From Variovorax paradoxus (GTDB taxonomy: Bacteria; Pseudomonadota; Gammaproteobacteria; Burkholderiales; Burkholderiaceae_C): DNA of 64,000 bases. Where the stretch lies: contig NZ_CP045644.1 in the NCBI RefSeq assembly GCF_009498455.1, forward strand, positions 3,537,001-3,601,000. The letters are read 5' to 3'. The notes beneath the pieces are model-generated. The model had not been told where the DNA came from. It saw nothing but the letters and a program-made list of their open reading frames with translations, and did not search any database. Of the stretch, positions 1 through 7,812 are shown in pieces. Made by a program: the position numbers and the translations under genes. The stretch's first letter is position 1; every line of letters begins with the position of its first letter.

Positions 1-729
1 GCTCGCGGCATCCAGGCCGGCGGTCCAGCGGCTGTCCTTCAGCGTGCGGGCGGTGGTGAGGTAGGCGCGCGGCAACTGCGGCGCGAGCTGGCCGACCAGC
101 GCGAGGGTGCGCCAGTCGAAGCTCTGGAGGGTCACGCGGTCGGCCATCTTCGCCTTGTCGATCTCGGCCAGCAGCGCACGCACCATGGGCTCGGGCGCGG
201 CGGTCTCGTCGGGCTTGGTTGGGTCGATCTTGGTTTCGATGTTGAAGTGCACCCGCGCGGCATCGGCGCCGCGCGCCTGCACCTGCGCGAACAGCGCGGC
301 CAGCGTGGGAATGCGCTCGCCGTCGCGCGGCTGCTGCAGCGCGAACTGCTTGCCGTAGTTGCTCGCGGGGTTGAGGCGGCCCACGTCGTACGCCTGCAGT
401 TGGGCCAGCGTGAGCGAGCGCACCGACGGGCCGGGTTTGGCCGTGAGCCAGGCGCCGCGCGCGTCGCGCGTGTGGTCGGCGTTGAGCGCCGTGTCGTGCG
501 ACACCACCACCACGCCGTCGGCCGTGAGCCCGATGTCGAGTTCGAGCGTGGTCACGCCCAGGTCCATTGCATTCGAGAACGCGGCCAGCGTGTTCTCGGG
601 CGCCAGGCCGCGTCCGCCGCGGTGGGCCTGCAGGTCGAAGTGCTGCTTCACCTTGGGGGCGATGGCGGCACAGCCGGCGCCGACGAGCGCAGCGGCGGTC
701 AAGAGGAGAAGGACGGCGCGATGTTTCAT
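1..729 (-). CDS. Glycerophosphodiester phosphodiesterase, C-terminus cut by window edge
   Basis: The gene starts at an ATG at 729 and runs off the left edge, so about 243 residues are visible. It hydrolyses glycerophosphodiesters to glycerol-3-phosphate and an alcohol. The family signature QAHRGGRGLAPENT lies at residues 34-47, followed by an ELD metal-ligand motif and a VSHD motif, all typical of the GDPD TIM barrel. The N-terminus is hydrophobic and ends in GAGC at residues 17-20, which could be a lipoprotein lipobox, so the enzyme is probably exported. Its ATG overlaps the TGA of the upstream DUF1439 gene (ATGA), which implies translational coupling. Family assignment is firm. The exact substrate and whether it is lipidated are inferred. 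Confidence 0.93.
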   Translation of the reverse strand, partial: MKHRAVLLLLTAAALVGAGCAAIAPKVKQHFDLQAHRGGRGLAPENTLAAFSNAMDLGVTTLELDIGLTADGVVVVSHDTALNADHTRDARGAWLTAKPGPSVRSLTLAQLQAYDVGRLNPASNYGKQFALQQPRDGERIPTLAALFAQVQARGADAARVHFNIETKIDPTKPDETAAPEPMVRALLAEIDKAKMADRVTLQSFDWRTLALVGQLAPQLPRAYLTTARTLKDSRWTAGLDAAS

Positions 730-1307
730 TTGAGTTGCACTTTGATGCCGTTGTCTTGCACCGTGATGTCGCCCACCTCGTAGGTCTTGCGACCGACCGT
801 GAGTTCGTCGGCCGTGAAGCTGCGCAGGATCTGGCCCTGCAGCAGTTCCTGCGCGACCACCGCGCCGACCTTCTGCAGGCGCTCTGCGTCGCGGCCTTCC
901 ACGCCCTGCAGTTCGAGCCGCTCGGCCTTCGGCTGGTCGAGCCGCAGCGCGCGCGCCGCCACGTCGTAGCGCAGCGCACTGCTCACCGACACCAGGCCCT
1001 GCACCGGCGAGGCCGCCAGCAGCGGGCTGGCGATGGTCAGCGTGGCCGTGATGGCGGCGCGGTTGGTGCGCGCGTCCAGGCCCAGCTGCGGGTCGCGCAG
1101 CCCGACCATGAAGATCTCGGCATAGCGCTCGGCCACCGGAAAGCGCTTGGCGATCTGCGTCTGCAGCTCCTCGCGCGTGGCGGTGTATTCGCTGGTGAAG
1201 AAGTTGAAGCCGGCCAGCGCCGCGAACGGCGCGGGCAGGGCGGCGGCGCCCAGCAGCGCGCGCAGCACTCGGCGGCGGAAATGGGAAGGCGGGATTCGGT
1301 CGGTCAT
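726..1307 (-). CDS. DUF1439 (YceB-like) exported protein
   Basis: A 193-residue protein whose N-terminal RRR stretch and hydrophobic segment (residues 12-32) look like a signal sequence. The rest has the pattern of the DUF1439/YceB family of envelope proteins: the FTSEYTATREELQTQI stretch just after the signal, then repeated beta-rich segments. No enzymatic residues are recognisable, and the function of the family is not established. The gene is the first of a two-gene unit, with its stop codon overlapping the start of the phosphodiesterase gene. That coupling suggests a shared envelope or phospholipid-related role, but this is inference from position only. Confidence 0.75.
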   Translation of the reverse strand: MTDRIPPSHFRRRVLRALLGAAALPAPFAALAGFNFFTSEYTATREELQTQIAKRFPVAERYAEIFMVGLRDPQLGLDARTNRAAITATLTIASPLLAASPVQGLVSVSSALRYDVAARALRLDQPKAERLELQGVEGRDAERLQKVGAVVAQELLQGQILRSFTADELTVGRKTYEVGDITVQDNGIKVQLK

Positions 1308-1379
1308 GGAGCGTGCGAGCTTGCCACAGGCAACGAGGTTCCCGCCAGCGCCGAAGCGGCCCGCTAGCGTGTGGGACGG

Positions 1380-1868
1380 TCAGCCGTCGACGCGCAATTC
1401 GTAGCGCGCAAACGACCCATTGCGCAGATCGATGCAGCTGTGCAGCGTGAAGCCGAAGCCTTCGTACAGCGTGCGCAGCGCGGTGCGGTCGGCCACGCAG
1501 TCCAGCCGCAGCCAGGGCCGTCCGAGCGCGCGGGCGTGGTCACGCGCGTGGCCCAGCAACGCACGCGACACGCCCCGGCCCGCCCACGTGCGGCGCACGG
1601 CCAGCTTGTGGACGAACAGCGCGCTGCCGGGCGCGATCTCGGGCCAGAACGATGGGTCTTCCAGGTCGAGCCGCATCACGCCGGCCCACTCGCCGTTGTC
1701 TTTCGCAACGACGTAGCGGCCGTCATCGGTGTCGCGCTGGATGCGTTCGAGGCCGGTGTCGGCGGCGTTCCAGAGCGGACGGCCGCCCTCGGCGAGCCAT
1801 TGCGCGGCTTCGGTCAACACGGCCGCGACAGCGGGCGCTTCGGTGGGGAGGGCGGGTTCGATGTGCAT
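1380..1868 (-). CDS. GNAT-family N-acetyltransferase
   Basis: A 162-residue protein with the GNAT fold throughout. The acetyl-CoA binding segment is visible as LAVRRTWAGRGVSRALLGH (about residues 90-108), containing the R/Q-x-x-G-x-G/A pyrophosphate loop, followed by LRLDCVADRTALRTLYEGFGF, the usual beta5-alpha4 end of the fold. The substrate cannot be told from sequence. It lies 12 bp downstream of the ATPase gene on the same strand, so the two are probably cotranscribed. The ATG at 1868 is used because nothing upstream in frame extends the fold. Confidence 0.88.
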   Translation of the reverse strand: MHIEPALPTEAPAVAAVLTEAAQWLAEGGRPLWNAADTGLERIQRDTDDGRYVVAKDNGEWAGVMRLDLEDPSFWPEIAPGSALFVHKLAVRRTWAGRGVSRALLGHARDHARALGRPWLRLDCVADRTALRTLYEGFGFTLHSCIDLRNGSFARYELRVDG

Positions 1869-1879
1869 CGGCGGGCAGC

Positions 1880-2392
1880 TTACAGACCCTGGCCATGCCG
1901 GATCACATGGAACCCTTCCGCGGCCGTCGGCGGCGCGAAGTGGCGGGTGATCAGGTCGAACTCGGCGTCGGAGGTCTCGAACGGGTGCTCGCCCGCCGCG
2001 TTGCGCGCACGCAGCCGCGCCTTGCAGATGTCGTCCGGCACGTCGAGAAAGTGCAGCTGGTGTGCGGCGCCGGCTTGCTCGAAGAGGCTGCGCGCCCAGG
2101 CGCGGTGGGTCACGGTGTTGGCCGGAAAGTCGAGCACCACCGACACGCCGGCGCCGAGCAGCGCGCAGACGTGGTCGCCCATCGCCTGCTTCAGCCGGCC
2201 CGATGCGCGCACGTAGTCGGGCAGCGTGTGGATTTCATCGGGGTAGAGCGCTGCGAGCCAGGTGTCTTCGCTGATGCACACGGTGCCGGGCGCTTGCGCC
2301 AGGCGCCGGGTCAGCGTGGACTTTCCGGCGCCGATCTTGCCGCAGACCATGTGCAGCACGGGCGAGGGAAGTGGGGGCGGTGTCGGTGTCAT
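1880..2392 (-). CDS. P-loop ATPase/kinase of the AAA_33 (zeta-toxin-like) type
   Basis: A 170-residue protein with a Walker A motif GKIGAGKST near residue 20 and a conserved ISEDTWLAALYPDE region where small P-loop kinases place the substrate-binding acidic residue. The hydrophobic strand VSVVLDFPAN is Walker B-like. It resembles AAA_33 small-molecule kinases such as gluconate, chloramphenicol or zeta-type kinases; the substrate is unknown. The reading frame is open further upstream, but the ATG at 2392 has an AGGAG ribosome site 7 bases before it and starts just before the conserved domain, so it was chosen. A structured leader with a terminator-like hairpin lies about 50 bases upstream. Confidence 0.85.
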   Translation of the reverse strand: MTPTPPPLPSPVLHMVCGKIGAGKSTLTRRLAQAPGTVCISEDTWLAALYPDEIHTLPDYVRASGRLKQAMGDHVCALLGAGVSVVLDFPANTVTHRAWARSLFEQAGAAHQLHFLDVPDDICKARLRARNAAGEHPFETSDAEFDLITRHFAPPTAAEGFHVIRHGQGL

Positions 2393-2440
2393 TCGGTCTC
2401 CTGCAGGTGGGGAAGGAACCCCCGGGAGACGGGCAAGAAA

Positions 2441-2462
2441 AACCCGCCTCCTGGGGCGGGTT
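2441..2462 (-). terminator. Terminator-like hairpin in the leader of the P-loop ATPase gene
   Basis: The arms AACCCGCC (2441-2448) and GGCGGGTT (2455-2462) form a perfect 8-bp stem with a 6-base loop. Read on the minus strand the hairpin is followed directly by a T-rich run (TTTTTCTT), as in an intrinsic terminator. No recognised minus-strand gene lies upstream before idi, which is on the other strand, so the hairpin either ends a small transcript from 2463-2750 or works as an attenuator for the ATPase gene. Confidence 0.6.
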
Positions 2463-2871
2463 GGATGGCGTGGCTTCGAACCGTGCGCTAACCCACCCGC
2501 TCTCGCGAGAGCGGGCGAATGATCGATGCGGTGCGAACGCGGGCCATGAGGTCGAGGGTAACCGAGGTCGCGCTTTCGGGGGCGGCGGCATGGATGAACC
2601 AGGAACTGCGGTCGAAATGCGCCGGGATTTTTTACAAGTGAAATCAGGCGCACTGATTTGCCGATTCGATATTCTTGTTATCTGTGTAATTGGTTGTATG
2701 TATTCGACTTGGAGGCATTCCTGTCGATGTAGTGGTTTTGGATTAATTTGAATTTCCTATGGATGTTCGAAAGCCGATCCATGCTAAAGAAGCGGCTCGA
2801 TTTTTCGGGCCGCCCGGACACTGAAACGTGGGGGCCGCGGCGCTTTGCAAACCTTCAGTTCTGGAGCCCTC
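2463..2871. other. Intergenic region, AT-rich in its idi-proximal part
   Basis: No convincing coding sequence is present between the leader hairpin of the ATPase gene and idi. About 2630-2770 is clearly AT-rich compared with the rest of the window and is the obvious place for divergent promoters of idi and of the minus-strand leader transcript. I could not fix -35/-10 boxes with confidence. Confidence 0.5.
2496..2515. repeat. Perfect 20-bp palindrome upstream of the attenuator-like hairpin
   Basis: CCCGCTCTCGCGAGAGCGGG is an exact inverted repeat without spacer. As RNA it would form a strong hairpin next to the terminator-like stem at 2441-2462. On the minus strand it is followed by GGTGGGTT, which can pair (one G-U) with the first arm of the terminator, giving a possible antiterminator. 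As DNA it could be an operator. Neither role is shown. Confidence 0.5.
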
Positions 2872-3417
2872 ATGGACGAATTTCTGATCGCAGTGGACGC
2901 CGAAGACCGCCCTCTGCACGCGGTCGAGAAGATGAGCGCCCACCGCGAAGGCGTGCTGCATCGGGCGTTCTCGGTCTTCATCTTCGACACGCAAGGCCAG
3001 GTGCTGATGCAGCAGCGCGCGCTGGGCAAGTACCACTCGCCCGGTCTGTGGAGCAACAGCTGTTGCGGGCACCCACGCCCCCACGAAGAGACCGGCGCCG
3101 CCGCTGAGCGCCGACTCTACGAAGAGCTGGGCCTGCGCTGCGTGCTCAAGCCGGTGGCGGCCTTTCTCTACCGCGAGGCCGTGTCGGCCGAACTGATCGA
3201 GCACGAGTACGACCATGTGTTCGTCGGCATCGCGCGCGACCTGCCGCGGCCCGACCCGGGCGAGGTGCGCGAGTGGCGCTGGCTGGCGTTGCCCGAGCTG
3301 CACCGCGAGCTGGCGCGGGCGCCGACGCACTTCACCATCTGGCTGCACCGGATTGCCGAGCGCTTCGGGCCGGAGGGCTTGAGGTCCTGGAGGGCGCAGG
3401 CCATGGCGGCGCTGTGA
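2872..3417 (+). CDS. idi: Isopentenyl-diphosphate delta-isomerase, type I
   Basis: A 181-residue Nudix-fold enzyme that interconverts isopentenyl and dimethylallyl diphosphate in isoprenoid synthesis. The active-site cysteine is in NSCCGHP (Cys65), and the catalytic glutamate region IEHEYDH is at residues 109-115. The Nudix-like helix lies at about residues 71-87 (ETGAAAERRLYEELGL). Histidine and glutamate metal ligands are in the expected places. The ATG at 2872 follows a TGGAG ribosome site, so a longer in-frame start at 2845 is not needed. The gene stands alone between AT-rich spacers. Betaproteobacteria make both isomers through the MEP pathway, so idi is accessory here. Confidence 0.95.
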   Translation: MDEFLIAVDAEDRPLHAVEKMSAHREGVLHRAFSVFIFDTQGQVLMQQRALGKYHSPGLWSNSCCGHPRPHEETGAAAERRLYEELGLRCVLKPVAAFLYREAVSAELIEHEYDHVFVGIARDLPRPDPGEVREWRWLALPELHRELARAPTHFTIWLHRIAERFGPEGLRSWRAQAMAAL

Positions 3418-3783
3418 CGCAGATGCCACGGATTGCCGTGGTTCATCCAATGAGTCAAATGTAATGAAAAAGTTGAATATCAAAAATTCTGACTTTAACT
3501 ACAATTGCGAATGCACTAAATTTGAAACTCAGGCGCAATGCCTCCTCGTATTTGGGGATGAACGCCGGTTCGAGAATTGAATGTGAAAAAATCTCAATCT
3601 TGAATTGACCGGGTTTTCGAAATTATTGGGAATTCAGGCAATTGAAATTCCCCGTTGCATGGCCCTTCGCCATTCGATGCGATTGAATTGCTTTGAAAGA
3701 GGGCAGACATGAAGCACAAGCGCGAACAGGCCCCGATGTGCACCGCCACATCCACCGCGCCTCTCGGCTGAGAGGCAGTAGCG
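3418..3783. other. AT-rich intergenic region after idi
   Basis: About 3455-3700 is markedly richer in A and T than its surroundings and I see no gene in it. It leads directly into a LysR gene that lacks its effector domain. The combination looks like eroded or imported DNA. The only open frame is a 20-codon stretch at 3709-3771, which I do not consider supported as a gene. Confidence 0.5.
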
Positions 3784-4104
3784 GTGCTGCGCATCACCTT
3801 CCGACAACTGGAAGCCTTTCACTGGGCCGCGACACTGGGCTCCGTCAACGCGGCGGCCCGTCATCTGTTCGTGAGCCAACCGGCCATCACGGCGCGCGTG
3901 CGGGAGCTCGAGGGCATCCTCGGACACGCCCTGTTCGCGCGCAGCCAGCAGGGCGTGCAACTCACCGCCGCTGGCGGCGAGCTGTTTCAGCGGGTGCAGG
4001 TCCTGCTGCAAGCAGGCGAAGATTTCGAGCGGCGCGGCGGGCGGCCTCTGCCGCCGTTGACTGCGGGGTTGCGGGACTGCGTCGACGAGCCGCAGCACCT
4101 GTAG
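3784..4104 (+). pseudogene. Truncated LysR-type regulator (DNA-binding domain only)
   Basis: The 106-residue product begins with a full LysR winged helix-turn-helix (ITFRQLEAFHWAATLGSVNA, then ARHLFVSQPAITARVRELE) and the start of the linker helix. From about residue 85 the sequence becomes a non-homologous, arginine- and proline-rich tail that stops after 20 residues. LysR regulators are normally about 300 residues, so the whole effector-binding domain is missing. The start is a GTG at 3784. It is convergent with the ABC transporter operon, whose last gene ends 24 bp further on. It is probably a remnant. A DNA-binding-only protein that still competes for sites cannot be excluded. Confidence 0.75.
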
Positions 4105-4127
4105 CGGCCCCGCCCGCAAGGGCCCGC

Positions 4128-4913
4128 TCAGTCGTGCAGCGACGACAAAAACTGCCTCAGCTCCGGCGTCTGCGGTGCACCGAACAGATCCGCCGGCGGC
4201 CCCATCTCGTGCACGCGGCCCTGGTGCATGAAGATCACGCGGTCGCTGACCTTGCGCGCGAAGCTCATCTCGTGCGTGACCATCAACAGCGTCATGCCTT
4301 CGTCGGCCAGCGACTCCACCACGCGCAGCACCTCGCCCACCAGTTCGGGGTCGAGCGCCGACGTGATCTCGTCGCACAGCAGCACGGCCGGCTCCATCGC
4401 CAGCGCACGGGCGATCGCCACGCGCTGCTGCTGGCCGCCCGACAGCTGATCGGGCATCGCATCGAACTTCTCGGCCAGGCCCACGCGTTCGAGCAGCTTG
4501 CGCGCCTGCGAAGCGGCTTCCATCGACGATCGCTTTTTCACCAGCGTGGGCGCGAGCATCACGTTCTTGCCGACCGTGAGGTGCGGGAACAGGTTGAAGC
4601 CCTGGAAGATCATGCCCACGCGCTGGCGCAGCGTGCGCATGGCCATCGCGCTCTCGTGCAGCAGCGGCTTGCCGTCGACGGTGAGCGCGCCTTCCTGGAA
4701 CACCTCGAGCCCGTTGATGCAACGCAGCAGCGTGCTCTTGCCCGAGCCGCTCTTGCCGATGATGGCGATCACCTCGCCGCGCTTCACGTCGAGGTCGATG
4801 CCCTTGAGCACCTCGTTCGTGCCGTAGGACTTGCGCAGCGCCGTGATGCGCACGATGGGCGCGGCGAAAGATGCGGCTTCGGGTTGCGGTTGGGGTTCAA
4901 GCACGGCGGCCAT
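4128..4913 (-). CDS. Polar amino acid-type ABC transporter, ATP-binding protein
   Basis: A 261-residue ABC ATPase of the HisP/GlnQ class. It has Walker A GKSGSGKST near residue 53, the signature LSGGQQQRVAIARAL, Walker B VLLCDEITSALDP and an H-loop VTHEM. It powers uptake by the two permeases encoded just upstream. Its start overlaps the end of the second permease gene by 17 bases and is preceded by an AGGAAG ribosome site. It is the last gene of the run from 7812 to 4128. The substrate is probably a polar amino acid or a related amine or opine. The precise ligand cannot be read from the ATPase. Confidence 0.95.
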   Translation of the reverse strand: MAAVLEPQPQPEAASFAAPIVRITALRKSYGTNEVLKGIDLDVKRGEVIAIIGKSGSGKSTLLRCINGLEVFQEGALTVDGKPLLHESAMAMRTLRQRVGMIFQGFNLFPHLTVGKNVMLAPTLVKKRSSMEAASQARKLLERVGLAEKFDAMPDQLSGGQQQRVAIARALAMEPAVLLCDEITSALDPELVGEVLRVVESLADEGMTLLMVTHEMSFARKVSDRVIFMHQGRVHEMGPPADLFGAPQTPELRQFLSSLHD

Positions 4914-5550
4914 GGGTCTTCCTCTCGAGGGTTTTGGCGTACAGGCTCACGGGGAAGCACAGCACGAAGTAAAGCAGGGCCACGCAGCTGAACACCACGA
5001 AGGGCTGGAAGGTGGCGTTTGAAATCATGCTGCCGGCCTTGGTGAGTTCGACAAAGCCGATCACCGACGCCAGCGCCGTGCCCTTGATCACCTGCACCAG
5101 GAAACCGACGGTGGGCGCAATGGCGATCTTCACGGCCTGCGGCAGGATCACGTGGCGCATCTGTTCGGCGAAGCTCAGCGCCAGGCTGCCCGAGGCTTCC
5201 CACTGGCCCTTCGGAATCGAGGCCACGCAGCCGCGCCAGATCTCGGTAAGAAAGGCGCTGGTGTACAGCGTGAGCGCCACGCTCGCGGCCGTCCACGCCG
5301 ACACGTCGATGCCGAACAGCGCGATGCCGAAGTAGGCGAGAAACAGCTGCATCAGCAGCGGCGTGCCCTGGAACAGCTGCACGTACAGGCCCACGGCCCG
5401 CGCGGCCGCCTTGCCGCCGCGCAGCCGCGCGAACAGCAGCAGCCCGCCCACGAGCCCGCCGCCGACGAAGGCGATGAGCGAGAGCACGACGGTCCAGCGC
5501 AGCGCCATCAGCAGGTTGCGCAGGATGTCCCACAAGGAAAAATCGACCAT
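4897..5550 (-). CDS. Polar amino acid-type ABC transporter, permease 2
   Basis: A 217-residue inner-membrane permease of the HisM/GlnP family with about five hydrophobic segments. The EAA loop that contacts the ATPase is seen as EASGSLALSFAEQMRHVILP, and the family segment QLFQGTPLLMQLFL is near residue 60. It starts 18 bases after the first permease ends and overlaps the ATPase gene by 17 bases. The two permeases are similar in plan and should form the heterodimeric channel. Confidence 0.94.
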   Translation of the reverse strand: MVDFSLWDILRNLLMALRWTVVLSLIAFVGGGLVGGLLLFARLRGGKAAARAVGLYVQLFQGTPLLMQLFLAYFGIALFGIDVSAWTAASVALTLYTSAFLTEIWRGCVASIPKGQWEASGSLALSFAEQMRHVILPQAVKIAIAPTVGFLVQVIKGTALASVIGFVELTKAGSMISNATFQPFVVFSCVALLYFVLCFPVSLYAKTLERKTHGRRA

Positions 5551-5568
5551 GGTGAAAGTGCCTCGCGG

Positions 5569-6225
5569 TCAGCGGCCGAAGAAGAAACGCGGCCCGGCCC
5601 AGTTGAGCAACCGGCGCAGCGCCACGGCCAGCGCGAGGTACAGCAGCGTGGCGACGATGAAGGATTCAAAAGCGCGGAAGTTGCGGCTCTGGATCAGGTT
5701 GGCCGCGTAGCTCAGCTCCTCGGTCGAGATCTGTCCGCACACCGCCGAGCCCAGCATCACGATGACGATCTGGCTCACCATCGCGGGCCACACCTTCTTG
5801 AGCGCCGGCGGCAGTACCACGCGCAAAAACACCTGCGCCTTGCTGAGCGCCAGGCTCACGGCGGCCTCGATCTGCCCCTTGGGCGTGGCCTCGATGCCGG
5901 CGCGGATGATCTCGGTCGAGTACGCGCCGAGGTTCATCACCATCGCGATGATCGACGCCACCTCGGGCGAGAGCTTCACGCCCGCGGCCGGCAGGCCGAA
6001 GAAGATGAAGAACAGCTGCACGATGAAGGGCGTGTTGCGGATCAGCTCCACATACGTGCCGGCGATCCAGCGAAGCCACACCGGCCCGTGGGCGCGCGCC
6101 CAGGCGCAGGCCACGCCCAGGGCCAGGCCGATGACCGTGGCGATGGCCGTCAGGCCGATCGTCCAGGCGATGCCCTTGGCGAGCAGCCGCCAGTCGACGA
6201 GAACTGCACCGAAATCGAATTCCAT
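5569..6225 (-). CDS. Polar amino acid-type ABC transporter, permease 1
   Basis: A 218-residue permease of the HisQ/GlnP family. The typical segment YVELIRNTPFIVQLFFIFFG is followed by the EAA loop EAAVSLALSKAQVFLRVVLP. The start used is the ATG at 6225 (MEFDFGAVLVDW); the frame is open upstream, but that extension overlaps the binding-protein gene and has no permease character. It lies 31 bases downstream of the binding-protein gene and is followed closely by the second permease, so the three are one transcription unit. Confidence 0.94.
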   Translation of the reverse strand: MEFDFGAVLVDWRLLAKGIAWTIGLTAIATVIGLALGVACAWARAHGPVWLRWIAGTYVELIRNTPFIVQLFFIFFGLPAAGVKLSPEVASIIAMVMNLGAYSTEIIRAGIEATPKGQIEAAVSLALSKAQVFLRVVLPPALKKVWPAMVSQIVIVMLGSAVCGQISTEELSYAANLIQSRNFRAFESFIVATLLYLALAVALRRLLNWAGPRFFFGR

Positions 6226-6256
6226 GGCGGTGCCTTGGTTCGTGCGTCTGCTGTGC

Positions 6257-7063
6257 TCAGACCGGCAGGTCGCCGGCCGCCTTGCCGAGCCACTTCTTGG
6301 ACATCGCGTCGAGCGTGCCGTCCTTCTTGGCGGCGGCAATGATCTCGTTGACCCGCGTCTTCAATGCGGTTTCGCCCTTCGCGATGCCGATGAAGCAGGG
6401 GCTGTCCTTCAGCAGCAGCTTGAACTCGGCGCTCACCTTCGGGTTCTTGGCGAGCATGTCGCCGGCCACCGCCGCGCTGGTGGCGATGGTTTGCGTCTGG
6501 CCGGCCACGAAGGCGGCGATGGTCGCGTTGTTGTCCTCGAAGCGGCGGTAGTCGACGTTCGACGGCGCCACCTTGTTCAGCTCCTGGTCTTCCATGGCGC
6601 CGCGCGTCACGGCGACGGTCTTGCCGGCCATGTCGGCAAAGCTGGTGAGCTTCATGCTCTTGCCCGCATACACGGCCTGGAAGAAGGGCGCGTAGGCCGC
6701 GCTGAAGTCGATCACCTTCTCGCGCTCGACGTTCTTGCCGAGCGTGGAGATCACGAGGTCGGCCTTGCGCGTCTGCAGGTAGGGAATGCGGTTCGCGCTC
6801 GTCACCGGAACCAGCTCGACCTTCACGCCGAGCTTGGTGGCGATGAGCTGCGCCATCTCGACGTCGAGGCCCTGCGGCTGCATGTTGCGGTCGACCGAGC
6901 CGTACGGCGGGTAGTCGGTGGGCACGGCGATCTTGATGGTCTTGGCCTTGAGCACGTTGTCGAGTGCGTTCTGCGCCTGGGCGGCGCCGGTGGCGGCGAG
7001 CAGGGCGGCGGAGGCCAATGCGAGGGCGAGGCGACGGGATGCGGAAGTGGTGAACGTGGTCAT
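6257..7063 (-). CDS. ABC transporter periplasmic amino-acid-type binding protein
   Basis: A 268-residue secreted binding protein of family 3 (SBP_bac_3). Residues 1-31 form a signal peptide ending in AQAQ. The mature part shows the family pattern: IKIAVPTDYPPYGSVD, then GLDVEMAQLIATKLG, then ADLVISTLGKNVEREKVIDF. It captures the substrate in the periplasm for the permeases that follow. The ATG at 7063 overlaps the TGA of the GntR gene and has a TAGGAG ribosome site inside that gene's end. Coupling to the regulator is unusual and implies that the importer and regulator are made together. Confidence 0.94.
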   Translation of the reverse strand: MTTFTTSASRRLALALASAALLAATGAAQAQNALDNVLKAKTIKIAVPTDYPPYGSVDRNMQPQGLDVEMAQLIATKLGVKVELVPVTSANRIPYLQTRKADLVISTLGKNVEREKVIDFSAAYAPFFQAVYAGKSMKLTSFADMAGKTVAVTRGAMEDQELNKVAPSNVDYRRFEDNNATIAAFVAGQTQTIATSAAVAGDMLAKNPKVSAEFKLLLKDSPCFIGIAKGETALKTRVNEIIAAAKKDGTLDAMSKKWLGKAAGDLPV

Positions 7064-7812
7064 AGCAGGGCTCCTAGGTAGGTCGATGAATCGGTGGCGT
7101 CGTCGGCAGGCGCTGTCTTGCGACGGCGCTTCGGCGTGGTGGTGTTCAGGGGGGCCAGCGCATCGCGCAGCTGCGCGAGCGGGTCGGTGGGCGCCTGCAC
7201 GCGCAGCGCCGACTGCACCGTGCCGATGTGTTCGGCCATCAGCGCCTCGGCGGCGGCGTGGTCGCCGCGCTCCAGCGCCGCGACGATCTGCACGTGGTCT
7301 TCGCACGACTGCACCGCATCGTGCGTGCTCTGGTAGAGCATGGCGATCAGCGTGGTGCGCGCGGTGAAGTCGCGCAGCGTGTCGGCCAGCAGCGTGTTGC
7401 CCAGGCACTCGGCCAGGCACACATGGAAGTCGCCCAGCAGGAAGCTGCGGTGGCCGACGTCGCTCTCTTTCAGTGCGGCCTTTTCACGCTGAAGGTGCGC
7501 CTTCAGTTGGCGCAGGGCACTCTTGTCGATCCTGCCCGTACTGCGGATGAGGCCGAGCTCGATCACGCGCCGCGCCTCGAAGGCCTCGCGCGCCTCGTCC
7601 TGCGAGGGCTCGATGACGAACCAGCCGCGCCGCGCGCTCACCGTGACGATGCCGCGCGCGGCCAGCCGCGTGAGCGCCTCGCGCACGATGGTGCGGCTGC
7701 AGTCGAACAGCATCGCGAGCGGCTGCTCGCCCAGGCGCGCGCCGGGCGCGAGCTTCTGCGCCATCACCGCTTCGACGATGCGTGCACTGATTTCGGATGC
7801 GGAGATGGCCAT
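7060..7812 (-). CDS. GntR/FCD-family transcriptional regulator
   Basis: A 250-residue regulator with an N-terminal winged helix (LGEQPLAMLFDCSRTIVREALTRL) and a C-terminal FCD ligand-binding domain. The FCD metal/ligand residues fit the DFH and EDH stretches (GDFHVCLAE, SCEDHVQIV, AEALMAEHIG). FCD regulators usually sense organic acids or amino acids and repress transport or catabolic genes. The ATG at 7812 (MAISASE) fits the usual distance to the helix-turn-helix; a TTG at 7842 is an alternative. It is cotranscribed with the ABC genes through an ATGA overlap and may control the MFS and hydrolase genes upstream too. Confidence 0.92.
   Translation of the reverse strand: MAISASEISARIVEAVMAQKLAPGARLGEQPLAMLFDCSRTIVREALTRLAARGIVTVSARRGWFVIEPSQDEAREAFEARRVIELGLIRSTGRIDKSALRQLKAHLQREKAALKESDVGHRSFLLGDFHVCLAECLGNTLLADTLRDFTARTTLIAMLYQSTHDAVQSCEDHVQIVAALERGDHAAAEALMAEHIGTVQSALRVQAPTDPLAQLRDALAPLNTTTPKRRRKTAPADDATDSSTYLGALL

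Noticed and set aside
2465..2491. Possible leader peptide MAWLRTVR on the plus strand next to the hairpin at 2441-2462
   Set aside because: The hairpin's T-rich tail is on the minus strand and no plus-strand gene that could be attenuated follows nearby with matching distance. No ribosome site is present.
2465..2540. tRNA-like TTCGAA (T-loop resemblance) near 2475
   Set aside because: The bases flanking it do not pair as a T stem, and there is no acceptor stem, anticodon arm or CCA in either direction.
2845..2871. Earlier start for idi at 2845
   Set aside because: The ATG at 2872 has a TGGAG ribosome site at normal spacing and begins the family sequence; the nine added residues have no counterpart.
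3709..3771. A 20-codon frame with a possible GAGGG ribosome site before the broken LysR gene
   Set aside because: Too short, no known peptide, no conservation can be judged, and it lies in a region that looks eroded.
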